Shown here piece after piece: positions 9,301-16,754 of a stretch of DNA of 55,994 bases. A model generated the notes under the pieces. That model was not told the origin of the DNA, did no database searches, and saw only the letters and a list, made by a program, of their open reading frames with translations. The stretch lies in NCBI GenBank assembly GCA_965371445.1, contig CBDUYN010000047.1:1-55994 (forward strand), in the 5' to 3' direction. Every line of letters begins with the position of its first letter. The stretch's first letter is position 1. Origin of the DNA: DASWIG01 sp965371445. Its GTDB lineage: Bacteria; Acidobacteriota; Thermoanaerobaculia; Multivoradales; J023. Made by a program: the position numbers and the translations under genes.

Positions 9301-11170
9301 CGGCTGTGACCAAGGCGGGATAGTTGGCGTCGTAGTGCCAGCGTGTGGTCCGCTCGCGGGGGGTGCCGACAGCGTCGATGCGCGCGGTGAGCTGACCCTC
9401 CGTGTCGTACTCGAAGCGGGTCAGGGTGCCTCGACCGTCGATTTCCCGGGTAGGCCGCAGCGGGTGGGACGGGTCGTCGTAGAACAGCTCCACCTCGGGG
9501 GTCGTTGCACAGCTCGCACACTTGCCCGACTGCCGGGTGAGGCGCGGTTTGGTACCCCCCGGGTCACGGCCGACCTCGTAGGTCGTGGCTTCGCCGAAGG
9601 CATCGGTCACGGTCGCCGTTTCCGGCCGAAAAGGGTTGTCGAAGGCAAAGCTGTAGGTGTCGACGGCGGCCGGACCCGTGAAGCTCTCATCACCTCGCCA
9701 GGTGCGAAGGACGTTTCCTCGGAAATCGTACTCCCAGGCGCCCTCCACCCTTTCACTGTCGTCGGTCCCGACCAGGATCATGCGCGTGATGTAGCCCGGT
9801 AAGGCGGGATCGCCGTAACGAAAAATCCAGCTGGTGCCGTCGGGACGGTCGATCCGCACCAAGTCGAGCCCGGTCCAGGTGTAGCTCCAGGTTTGTGTCG
9901 CGCCGCCGCCGACCCCCACTTCGGTGATCGACGCCAACTTGCCATCCGGGTGGTAGCCAAAGGTCTCGCTTCGGCCATCGGGGAAGCCCACCGTGGTGAG
10001 CACATCTCCGGCGTAGGTCGCCACCTTGGCGTTGCCGTGACGATCTTCGGTCCTCAGCCAGCGGCCGTCGACCCCGAAAGTGTGCACCGTGCCGTCGAGC
10101 TCGCGCAGCGTCCAACCGCTGGAGGTGCGGCTCAGTCTTCGGTATTCGTCACTTGGCGACACGGTCTGGTAGACCCCACCCGCCAGCCCCTGGAATTCGT
10201 GGAAGCCCGCCGTCTCGGTGATCAGCCAGACGTGGTCGTCGGTCCCATCGTCGGGATCGAGCACAATACGCCAGGCGTAGTCGTGGGACCAGTAGCGACC
10301 CAGGGTCTGGTTCCACTCGGCGGCGCCAGGGTGACCGGGGTGGCCAGCGCCCCGCCCCTTGTAACGCAACTTGGCGCCGGGACCGCTCGAAGGTGGACCA
10401 AGCCCTGGCGGTCCGCCACCCGCCGAGCCTCCCCCGAAGCCGCCGCCCCCTCCCCCGAAGCCGCCGCCCCCTCCACCTCCACCGATACCGCATGGACAGC
10501 TGTCGCAGGGCGGCGGCGGCGGGTCGCACCCCAGGAGATCCCACATCTCCTCCTGTGAGGGCAGCTCAAGACCCGAAACGTCGAGCCGCTCTGTGCACTC
10601 GCCCGAGAACGTCTGGCAAGCGTAGGCGCTCAGCGAGAACGAGCCTCCCGCGGCCTGTCCCGCCGCGATGCTGGCGCAGGAGGCACCGACCTGGATGAAG
10701 GTCTCGCCCCGGTCGACCAGGATCTCGGCCCCCAGAGGACCGCAGATCGAGATCGGCGAGCAATTACCCAGAGGAGGCGGCAAGCAGGCGTCCTCTCCCG
10801 GCGTCGCCTGGTCGAACCAGTAGACGCGCACGTGGGCGTTGTTCGGCATCTGGCTGTTGCCCGGGAACTTGAGCGGCACCCGCATCTGTACGGGGCAGGA
10901 GCCGGAGAGCGCGTCGCAATTCTCGTCGGTGGCAAGGTAGGCTCCGCCGTCCTCCTCGGGCTCGTAGCACGGCAGGAGGTTGCAGCTGTTGGGTTTTTCG
11001 ATCTCGCCGGGAAGGGGCGTAAAGCCGATCAAGGTTCCCGGCACGGCACTGTCGGTACAGTGCTGGGCCGCCGCCGGGAGGACGGCGAGGAGACCGAGGC
11101 ACAGGGCGACAGGGAGCGCCCATCCTTTTCCGCGGGAGGTCGTTTGTGCTTCGTGGTGATTCATCGACAT
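6341..11170 (-). CDS. Rhs1: secreted Rhs/YD-repeat protein with Tlde1-like L,D-transpeptidase C-terminal domain
   Basis: 1609 residues. Signal peptide 1-36 (LGLLAVLPAAAQ). Residues 37-226 form a Cys-rich module (CTDS, SCNLLPCY, CDSCPCG), nearly the same as in Rhs2. A Gly-rich linker follows (227-265), then the Rhs/YD shell (about 290-1420; many GxxxxYxYDxxGN-like repeats). The conserved core end shows STDHLGTPILATD, YNVHRWYDPSTGRFTQPDPLG (1422-1442) and IDPDGR (1461-1466). Everything after is a separate domain (1467-1609): GPIPEGEW, then GFFLHGD (His1561) and SLGCVDIGD (Cys1574). This matches the catalytic pattern of DUF2778/Tlde1, whose known members are type VI effectors that cleave or exchange peptidoglycan cross-bridges in the target periplasm. 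Here the carrier is Sec-exported: there is no PAAR or VgrG. The ATG at 11164 has the better-spaced GAGAGG and may be the true start. Product and partner roles are inferred from family. Confidence 0.93.
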   Translation of the reverse strand: MSMNHHEAQTTSRGKGWALPVALCLGLLAVLPAAAQHCTDSAVPGTLIGFTPLPGEIEKPNSCNLLPCYEPEEDGGAYLATDENCDALSGSCPVQMRVPLKFPGNSQMPNNAHVRVYWFDQATPGEDACLPPPLGNCSPISICGPLGAEILVDRGETFIQVGASCASIAAGQAAGGSFSLSAYACQTFSGECTERLDVSGLELPSQEEMWDLLGCDPPPPPCDSCPCGIGGGGGGGGFGGGGGGFGGGSAGGGPPGLGPPSSGPGAKLRYKGRGAGHPGHPGAAEWNQTLGRYWSHDYAWRIVLDPDDGTDDHVWLITETAGFHEFQGLAGGVYQTVSPSDEYRRLSRTSSGWTLRELDGTVHTFGVDGRWLRTEDRHGNAKVATYAGDVLTTVGFPDGRSETFGYHPDGKLASITEVGVGGGATQTWSYTWTGLDLVRIDRPDGTSWIFRYGDPALPGYITRMILVGTDDSERVEGAWEYDFRGNVLRTWRGDESFTGPAAVDTYSFAFDNPFRPETATVTDAFGEATTYEVGRDPGGTKPRLTRQSGKCASCATTPEVELFYDDPSHPLRPTREIDGRGTLTRFEYDTEGQLTARIDAVGTPRERTTRWHYDANYPALVTAVERPSVSGSGLRRSSWTYDANGNALVQTQEGFESGAPFTLATTSVFNDAGRALEVDPPGFGTNDRSTFTYDASRGDLLMTSQTDPLVGTTIFEYDAFNRRRRTIDFNGVATESVFDSLDRVLTVTRKGASVTDDLVTRYEYTVFGDLARIILPEGNVVSYGYDRAGRVVTVERRPDTTTPGERVLYTLDRVGHRIRQEHQVWEGGAWQTRAASNQVYNSRCQLDHIELDDGSTREFAYDCNGNLEREWDANHPSNAPTTTPSRILAYDELDRLTTVTEPWGGAEGGSVVTPFRYDAQDHPIEIVDPNGSVTRYTWSDRDLLTEEVSEVSGRHIQVYDEHGRLVEETDGRGISITYIVDALGRALRVDHPGTEQDVDYVFDDPLKPFSRGRLTAIHRGGETLVFGYDRFGRLVEDGELIYEYDRNGNRTSITYPGGVTVRYGYDDADRPVTTTLERAGEAPTALVISATYLPVGPLSKLVMGNGLIEEHLFDNRYLPSAIRVAGHLDWTYSTDPEGNVTAITDNLEPTASRAFTYQGYQYYLTGGDGPWGNFQWSYDRIGNRLVETRDGITTSYTYAPNDSGGNSALMVSQETGSASRSVLYDDAGQLSHRSSSSERDRHRFGADGRLLELRRDGVGTSVATEMRYDGRAYLREAVAVHSEGPLESRWTTRATYGSDGRLYHRSIDRPSTPRSPRNAPTREQGDTYIVYFAGRPIAQLSLTTITSPDGQTEATSDLLYLSTDHLGTPILATDASGAERWSGGFEPFGGDFGGAREAGIFLRLPGQWEDDTWSTDGESLHYNVHRWYDPSTGRFTQPDPLGLRAGVNLVVYVFSNPVVFIDPDGRREIVFTGCDVWFLDDDNKVVKRCDAGSGTPGSSFTDQDKKNVGPIPEGEWFINPREFSGGWLRDIIRPDGWGRWRVPIHPADDTKTHGRSGFFLHGDNRSDSPGSLGCVDIGDCDTWARDWAMERPDEPIKVTVSYASGKVCN

Positions 11171-11214
11171 TTTCCTCTCGTGGCCGTCGAGCTAGAAGCC
11201 AGCAGCCTCGGGCC

Positions 11215-11889
11215 TCATCGGTCACAGTCCTTCCCCAATCGTCTTCCACCCACCAGCGAGAGCAACTCTTGGATCCATTCGACAAGCTGTTCATTGACAC
11301 GTTCCCTGGGACCCCAATATGCCGCACTATCACTTTTTGGAGACGGTCGGGTCAACTCGAAATAGGCTGCCTCCGACGAGTCGGATACCCAGATCTCGTA
11401 GATCACAGCAGGGAAGTATATCGTCGGGTCGACGCGCGACGAGATCTCGAGTTTCTGGAAATCCGCAAAGAGGTTCTCCAGGCGCGGGCATTTTCGGGAA
11501 GATACTTCCCGACGCTTCACCGTGATCTCCTGGCGAACCTCGTCGTATCCGATCTCTCCCCTCTTCGATCGGAGCCTTAAAATCTGCTCGTCGACCGGAC
11601 GATCTGGTGCGCGAACGACGGCGGCCAACACCTCCTCGCCTTCTCGGAAGACGCTAACCTGGGTGTCGGGATCGAATTCCCCACCGACACGAACCGTGAC
11701 GACAAGCCCATGCGAGCGAAGAAAGGACGGATCCTCTTCCGGCCTCGCGAAGAGATCCTCCATGAACCGGTCGTAAAGGTCACGGTCCGACACGCTTTCC
11801 TCGACTTCGCCCAAGGTCGAGCCGGCAAGCACCAGGCAGGCCAGAGCCGCCGCCGGGAACAGGAGACGTTTCAGGCGAAACCTCAGCAT
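11215..11889 (-). CDS. Exported protein coupled to Rhs2; candidate immunity protein
   Basis: 224 residues from the ATG at 11889, which overlaps the Rhs2 stop by 7 nt (ATGCTGA arrangement); a longer start at 11928 would lie wholly inside Rhs2. The N-terminus MLRFRLKRLLFPAAALACLV is a signal peptide; Cys18 makes a poor lipobox, so I favour a soluble periplasmic protein. The mature part is charged alpha/beta (DRDLYDRFMEDLF, YDEVRQEITVKRREV) with no recognised family. Close coupling behind a toxin-tipped Rhs gene, plus the signal peptide, suggests that it neutralises the Rhs2 C-terminal domain outside the cytoplasm. That is inference; maturation or chaperone roles are alternatives. Confidence 0.82.
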   Translation of the reverse strand: MLRFRLKRLLFPAAALACLVLAGSTLGEVEESVSDRDLYDRFMEDLFARPEEDPSFLRSHGLVVTVRVGGEFDPDTQVSVFREGEEVLAAVVRAPDRPVDEQILRLRSKRGEIGYDEVRQEITVKRREVSSRKCPRLENLFADFQKLEISSRVDPTIYFPAVIYEIWVSDSSEAAYFELTRPSPKSDSAAYWGPRERVNEQLVEWIQELLSLVGGRRLGKDCDR

Positions 11890-14800
11890 GGCTTCTTCCC
11901 GCAGATTTTCTTGAACCTCTTGTCCCAATCAGCGTCTTCGACCTGCTCCACCTTACCGGAAGTGGGGTCGAATCTCCAGATTCCGGTGGGATGAACCGTA
12001 TAGATCGGCACACCCAGCCGCTTCGAGACGTCGACGTCGCACCCCTTACAGGTACTCGGCTCCGCCGGTTTCTTCAGGGGATGCGTATGCATGAGACCGC
12101 ACATGTTGGCAGGAATCGTCCCCTTGAACGACGTACTCGACTTGGTCGACGTCCCCTGATTGGCCGTCGACGGCCACACGGAGCAGCCGAATTTCCCCGA
12201 CGGATCACAAGTGATCCAGAGCGCCTCCTCGGAGTTGCGAAAACCAGACCCCGCACTTTTGAAGAGGCAGTAAATGCACGTGATCATGTCTGGATCCTTC
12301 GTCACCGGATCGTTGACGATCGGAGGCTTGGGCTTCTTCTTCTTTTTCGACCGGAGCCCCAGAGGATCGTAGTTCGACAACGGATTCCCGAGCGCGTAGA
12401 CGAAGAGGTTGGACGTCGCACGCTCCGGGGGAAACATGCCCAGAGGATCGGCCTGGGAGTATCTCCCGGTGTCAGGGTCGTACCATCTGTTCACGTTGTA
12501 GTAGAGATCTGTCGAGTCCGACCACGTCTCGTCGACCCACTGCCCGGGGAACCGGAGGAAGACTCCCGCCTCCATGGCGCTCGCGTAGTCTTCACCATAG
12601 GGATCGAATCCTCCCTGCCAGATCAGCACTCCGGCTTCGTCGTAGGCCGCGACGGGCGTGTCCAGATGATCCGTCGTCAGGAAAAGCAACGACTCCGAAC
12701 GGGTCACGACGCCGTCGATGTCGGTCTCCGAGACGATCTCGAAGATAACCACCGGGCGCCCTGCGAAGTAGAGGACGTACGCGTCGCTCAAGACTTCCGG
12801 GGCACCCCGGAGCTCCGACGGGCCTCGCCGTAGAAGCGACGTTCGGTGATAGAGGGTCCCGAGAGAGCCATAGGTCGCCGAAGTCTCCCGCTCCACGGAG
12901 CCCACCACCGGCGAAGCGAAGGAAGCCTTGCTCAGGAAGCCACGGCCGTCGTAACCGAAGGTCACAAGCCCTTCGACGCCCTCGGCAACGTCGTTTCTGA
13001 CCTCTCCAAGCCGGCCTTCCGCGTCGTAGCCGAAACGCGTCTTCGACACCGCATCGCTTTGCGAGATCAGGTTGCCGGCAGCGTCGTTCAGATACTCGAT
13101 CCCGTCGCCGCTTTGAGGGTTCCATGCCGCCAACTTCGAAGTGTTGCCGGCAGCGCCTTGCTCATAGAGGTACTGGGCCTGGGATCCGTCGCGGTTCTCG
13201 GAAATGCGATCGCCCGTCTTGTCGTAAGACCAGGACAGGTTTCCCCAAGGTCCGTTGCCGCTGGTCAGGAGGTACTGATAGTCCTGGTACGTGTAGGTCC
13301 GGCTACGGCTTGTATCGAGGACGTCGGTGATGCCGAGGACGTTTCCGAAGCTGTCGGTCGCCAAGGTCCAATGAAGGCGGCCGGGGACCTGGATGCCGGC
13401 TGGGGCGTACCGCTGGTCGTAGGTGCGCACCTCGCTGAGACCGTTCCCGAAGGCAAACCCCGCCAGCGGACCCTTGGGCTTGTAGTGGGCCGAGCTCACG
13501 ACGGATTCGGACGCGGCGCCGGCGCCGCGTTCCAGGGCGAGCGCCGTCTGCCGATCCGTATGGTCATAGGTATAAAGGGCACGCACCCCACCCGGATAGG
13601 TGATCGAGGTACGGCTCCCGTTCCTGTCGTACTCGTAGACCAAGGCTCCGTCCTGGAGGATACGGCCCAACCTGTCATACCTGTAGTCGATCCTCTCGCC
13701 GTTGCGGACGATCGACGTCAGCCGTCCCTTGGAGAAGGGAACGGCGGGGTCGTCATAGGTGTAGGTCGTATCGAGCTCGGTACCTGGGTAGTCGACGAAG
13801 ACGACCCGGTCCATGCTGTCGAGGGTCCGCAAGAGGGTCACGCCGCGGGCGTCCGTCTTGCGGTCCAGCTGGGCATGCTCGTTGAGCTCGAAGATCGTCA
13901 CGCCACGGTCCTCGGAGACTTCCCGGGTGATCACACCGCGGTCGCTGTACTCGTACTCCGTGACGACGCCTTTGGCGTCGACGACCTTGACGACATGATC
14001 CCGCGCGTCGTATTCGAAGCTGGTGACGGCCACTCCTCCCCCGGCGCCACCCCACGGCTCGGTGATCGAGGTGATCCGGTCGAGGACGTCGTAGGCGTAG
14101 GTCTGCGTAGGAGTCGCCGCCTGGTTCCCGCTCGGGTGGTTGACGTCCCAGGTCCGTTCCAGGTTCCCGTTACAGTCGAAGGCGTTCTCGGTCACCGAGC
14201 CATCCGCCTGGACGGTCTTGTCGAGGTGGCAGGCCGAAGAAAAGACGGCCTCGGTGAAAGACTCCGTGACCCAGGCCTGCCCGTCCCAGGACTGCTGCTG
14301 CGTACGGACCTTGTTGCCGAAGCCGTCCAGGGTGAAAAGAGTACGCTCGCCGCGGCTCAGGTCTCCCGGCTTGCGCTCGATCGAGGTCTGACGGCCGGCG
14401 TGGTCGTAGGAATACTCCAGCACGTTCCCTTTCGGGAGGATCACTCGATGAAGGTCCCCCATCGGGGTATAGGTGTAGGTGGTCACCAGGTGGTCGGCCG
14501 GCGTCGCTCCCTCGACGGTCACCGAGGTCACCCGGTCGAGCTCGTCGAAGGCGATTCTCGTGACGACACCATTGGGATCGGTCATCGAGGTCTGCCGGTT
14601 GAAGGGGTCGTAGCCGAAGCTTGTCGTCCCCACGAGGGGCTGGACCGTGGAGCTCAAGACCAGGTTACCGCGTCCGGGATCGTAGGTGAAGGTGGTCTTG
14701 TCCTGCGCTGCATAGCCTGGTGGATCGACCGACTCCAGCTGACCCGCCGAATTGTAGGTCATCACGGTCTCGTACCTGAAGGCCGAGCCGTTTTCGAAGC

Positions 14801-16739
14801 CCTCCTCCGTACGCAGCGTCGGATTGCCCGAGGCGTCATAGGTCCACGAGACCCGGCGTCGCGCCGAAGGGGTCGTCGAAGGCTGCTCGATCTCCGTCAC
14901 CAGGGCCGGATAGGAAGGATGGTACTTCCAAGTGGTCGTCCGCTCCAGGTTCGTCGACATGGCCTCGGTCTGCGACGTTAGCTGCCCAAACGCGTCGTAC
15001 TCGAAAAGCGTTGTCGCGCCGCGGGCGTCGATCTCCCGCGTGGGGCGCAGGGGATGACCGGGATCGTCGTAGAGCTGCCGCGAGTTCGGAGCGCCGCAAG
15101 TCGTGCAAACGCCTGTGGTCCGGGCGATGCGCGGCTTGGTGCCCCCCGGATCGCGCTCGATCTCGTAGCTCGTGACGCTGCCCAGGGGACCGGTCACCTC
15201 GGTGAAGGTCGGCCGAAACGGATTGTCGAAAGAAAACGTGTGCTTCTCGACGACGGCGGCGCTTGAGAAGCTCGTCGCTCCCTTCCAAAGGCGCACGGTA
15301 TTGCCGCGCCCGTCGTACTCCCAGGCACTTTCGACGCGCTCGCTGCCGTCGGTGCCCACGAGCGTCATTCGGGTCATGAAGCCCGGGTGACGCACGTCGT
15401 CGTAGCGAAAGGTCCAGGCCGTAGCGTCGGGACGGTCGATCCGGACCAGGTCCGGCCCCGACCAGGTGTAGCTCCAAGTGCGCGTCGTCACGCCGTCGAC
15501 TCCGACCTCGGTGATGGCGGCCAGCTTGCCGTCGGCGTGGTAGGAGAACGTCTCGCTCAGGGCGTCCGGAAAGCTCACCGAGGCAAGCTTCCCGGCGGCG
15601 TAGGTCGCCACCGAGGCGTTGCCGTTCAGGTCCTCGGTGCGGATCCAAAGCCCGGAAGCGTCGAAGCTCTGGAGAGTGCCGTCGAGATCGCGGAGCTCCC
15701 AGCCGCCGGCGGTCCGTGACAGCTGACGGTACTCGTCGCTCGGCGACACCGTCTGATAGATCCCGCCCTGGAGGCCGCTGAATTCGAGGAAGCCGGCATC
15801 GCTCGTGATCAGCCAGACGTGGCTGTCGTCGGGATCCTCCACGATCCTCTCGGCGTAATCGTGCGACCAGTAACGCCCGAGGGTCTCATTCCATTCCGTC
15901 GTACCGGGGAAGCCAGGGTGGCCGGCGCCTCGACCCCTGTAGCTCAGCACCGCGCCAGGGCCGCTGAAGCCCGGAGAGAACCCAGGAGGTCCTCCACCGA
16001 AATTCCCGCCACCCCCGAAACCACCGGGCCCGCCTCCACCAGCGTTGCAGGGACAGGAATCACAAGGCGGCGGCGGTGGGTCGCATCCCAGGAGATCCCA
16101 CATCTCCTCGGGCGAGGGCAGCTCAAGGCCCGGCACGTCAAGCCGCTCGGTGCACTCGCCGGAGAAGGTCTGGCACGCGTAGGCGCTCACCGAGAACGAG
16201 CCGCCCCCGGACTGCCCCGCAGCGATGCTGGCGCAAGAGGCGCCGATCTGGATGAAGGTCTCGCCCCGGTCGACCAGGATCTCGGCCCCTAAAGGACCAC
16301 ATAACGAGATCGGCGCGCAACTGCCAAACGGCGGCGGCAGGCAGGGCTCCGGATCCGGCGTCCCCTGGTTGAACCAATACACCCGCACGTGGCCGTTGGT
16401 CGGCATCTGGCTGTTGCCCGGGAACTTGAGCGGCACTCGCAGTTGGATGGGGCAGGAGCCGGAAAGCGCGTCGCAATTGTCATCGACGGCAAGGTAGGCT
16501 CCGCCGTCCTCCTCGGGTTCGTAGCACGGCAGGAGGTTACAGCTGTTGGGCTTTTCGATCTCGCCGGGCCAAGGCGAAAAGCCGATGAAGGTGCCCGGCA
16601 CGGTACTGTCGGTACAACTCTGCGCCCCGGCCGAGGAGACGAGGAGAACGCCGACGACAAGACAGAGCACAAGGGCCGAAGCCCTACGGGCCAGCCTTGT
16701 CAAAGAGGAAGGAGTCGCTTGCGGCTTGCCGAATTCCAT
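11883..16739 (-). CDS. Rhs2: secreted Rhs/YD-repeat protein with JAB/DUF4329-like metallopeptidase C-terminal domain
   Basis: 1618 residues. Strong ribosome binding site (AGGAGGG) before the ATG at 16739. Signal peptide 1-39 (VGVLLVSSAGAQ), Cys-rich module 40-231, Gly/Pro linker 232-262, then the YD-repeat shell. The core shows TTDHLDTPVAAYD, YNVNRWYDPDTGRYSQADPLG and NYDPLG. The C-terminal domain (1464-1618) starts with a poly-Lys stretch and holds GLMHTHP (His1551, His1553), PST (Ser1562) and Asp1568, followed by RLGVPIYTVHPTGIWRFDP. This resembles the HxH...S...D zinc site of JAB/MPN and DUF4329 domains found at toxin tips. A Glu (1504/1505) could be the general base. Ser-to-Asp spacing is longer than the classical JAMM motif. 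It follows the Calx-beta gene by 15 nt and overlaps the next gene. Confidence 0.92.
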   Translation of the reverse strand: MEFGKPQATPSSLTRLARRASALVLCLVVGVLLVSSAGAQSCTDSTVPGTFIGFSPWPGEIEKPNSCNLLPCYEPEEDGGAYLAVDDNCDALSGSCPIQLRVPLKFPGNSQMPTNGHVRVYWFNQGTPDPEPCLPPPFGSCAPISLCGPLGAEILVDRGETFIQIGASCASIAAGQSGGGSFSVSAYACQTFSGECTERLDVPGLELPSPEEMWDLLGCDPPPPPCDSCPCNAGGGGPGGFGGGGNFGGGPPGFSPGFSGPGAVLSYRGRGAGHPGFPGTTEWNETLGRYWSHDYAERIVEDPDDSHVWLITSDAGFLEFSGLQGGIYQTVSPSDEYRQLSRTAGGWELRDLDGTLQSFDASGLWIRTEDLNGNASVATYAAGKLASVSFPDALSETFSYHADGKLAAITEVGVDGVTTRTWSYTWSGPDLVRIDRPDATAWTFRYDDVRHPGFMTRMTLVGTDGSERVESAWEYDGRGNTVRLWKGATSFSSAAVVEKHTFSFDNPFRPTFTEVTGPLGSVTSYEIERDPGGTKPRIARTTGVCTTCGAPNSRQLYDDPGHPLRPTREIDARGATTLFEYDAFGQLTSQTEAMSTNLERTTTWKYHPSYPALVTEIEQPSTTPSARRRVSWTYDASGNPTLRTEEGFENGSAFRYETVMTYNSAGQLESVDPPGYAAQDKTTFTYDPGRGNLVLSSTVQPLVGTTSFGYDPFNRQTSMTDPNGVVTRIAFDELDRVTSVTVEGATPADHLVTTYTYTPMGDLHRVILPKGNVLEYSYDHAGRQTSIERKPGDLSRGERTLFTLDGFGNKVRTQQQSWDGQAWVTESFTEAVFSSACHLDKTVQADGSVTENAFDCNGNLERTWDVNHPSGNQAATPTQTYAYDVLDRITSITEPWGGAGGGVAVTSFEYDARDHVVKVVDAKGVVTEYEYSDRGVITREVSEDRGVTIFELNEHAQLDRKTDARGVTLLRTLDSMDRVVFVDYPGTELDTTYTYDDPAVPFSKGRLTSIVRNGERIDYRYDRLGRILQDGALVYEYDRNGSRTSITYPGGVRALYTYDHTDRQTALALERGAGAASESVVSSAHYKPKGPLAGFAFGNGLSEVRTYDQRYAPAGIQVPGRLHWTLATDSFGNVLGITDVLDTSRSRTYTYQDYQYLLTSGNGPWGNLSWSYDKTGDRISENRDGSQAQYLYEQGAAGNTSKLAAWNPQSGDGIEYLNDAAGNLISQSDAVSKTRFGYDAEGRLGEVRNDVAEGVEGLVTFGYDGRGFLSKASFASPVVGSVERETSATYGSLGTLYHRTSLLRRGPSELRGAPEVLSDAYVLYFAGRPVVIFEIVSETDIDGVVTRSESLLFLTTDHLDTPVAAYDEAGVLIWQGGFDPYGEDYASAMEAGVFLRFPGQWVDETWSDSTDLYYNVNRWYDPDTGRYSQADPLGMFPPERATSNLFVYALGNPLSNYDPLGLRSKKKKKPKPPIVNDPVTKDPDMITCIYCLFKSAGSGFRNSEEALWITCDPSGKFGCSVWPSTANQGTSTKSSTSFKGTIPANMCGLMHTHPLKKPAEPSTCKGCDVDVSKRLGVPIYTVHPTGIWRFDPTSGKVEQVEDADWDKRFKKICGKKPC

Positions 16740-16754
16740 GGTCTCACCCTCCTC

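Noticed and set aside
12846..14981. 711-codon plus-strand frame opposite Rhs2
   Set aside because: Shadow of YD repeats; no recognisable protein features.
6341..16739. Regular short repeats in the Rhs genes as a CRISPR-like array
   Set aside because: They are degenerate YD-repeat codons without constant repeat and spacer lengths.
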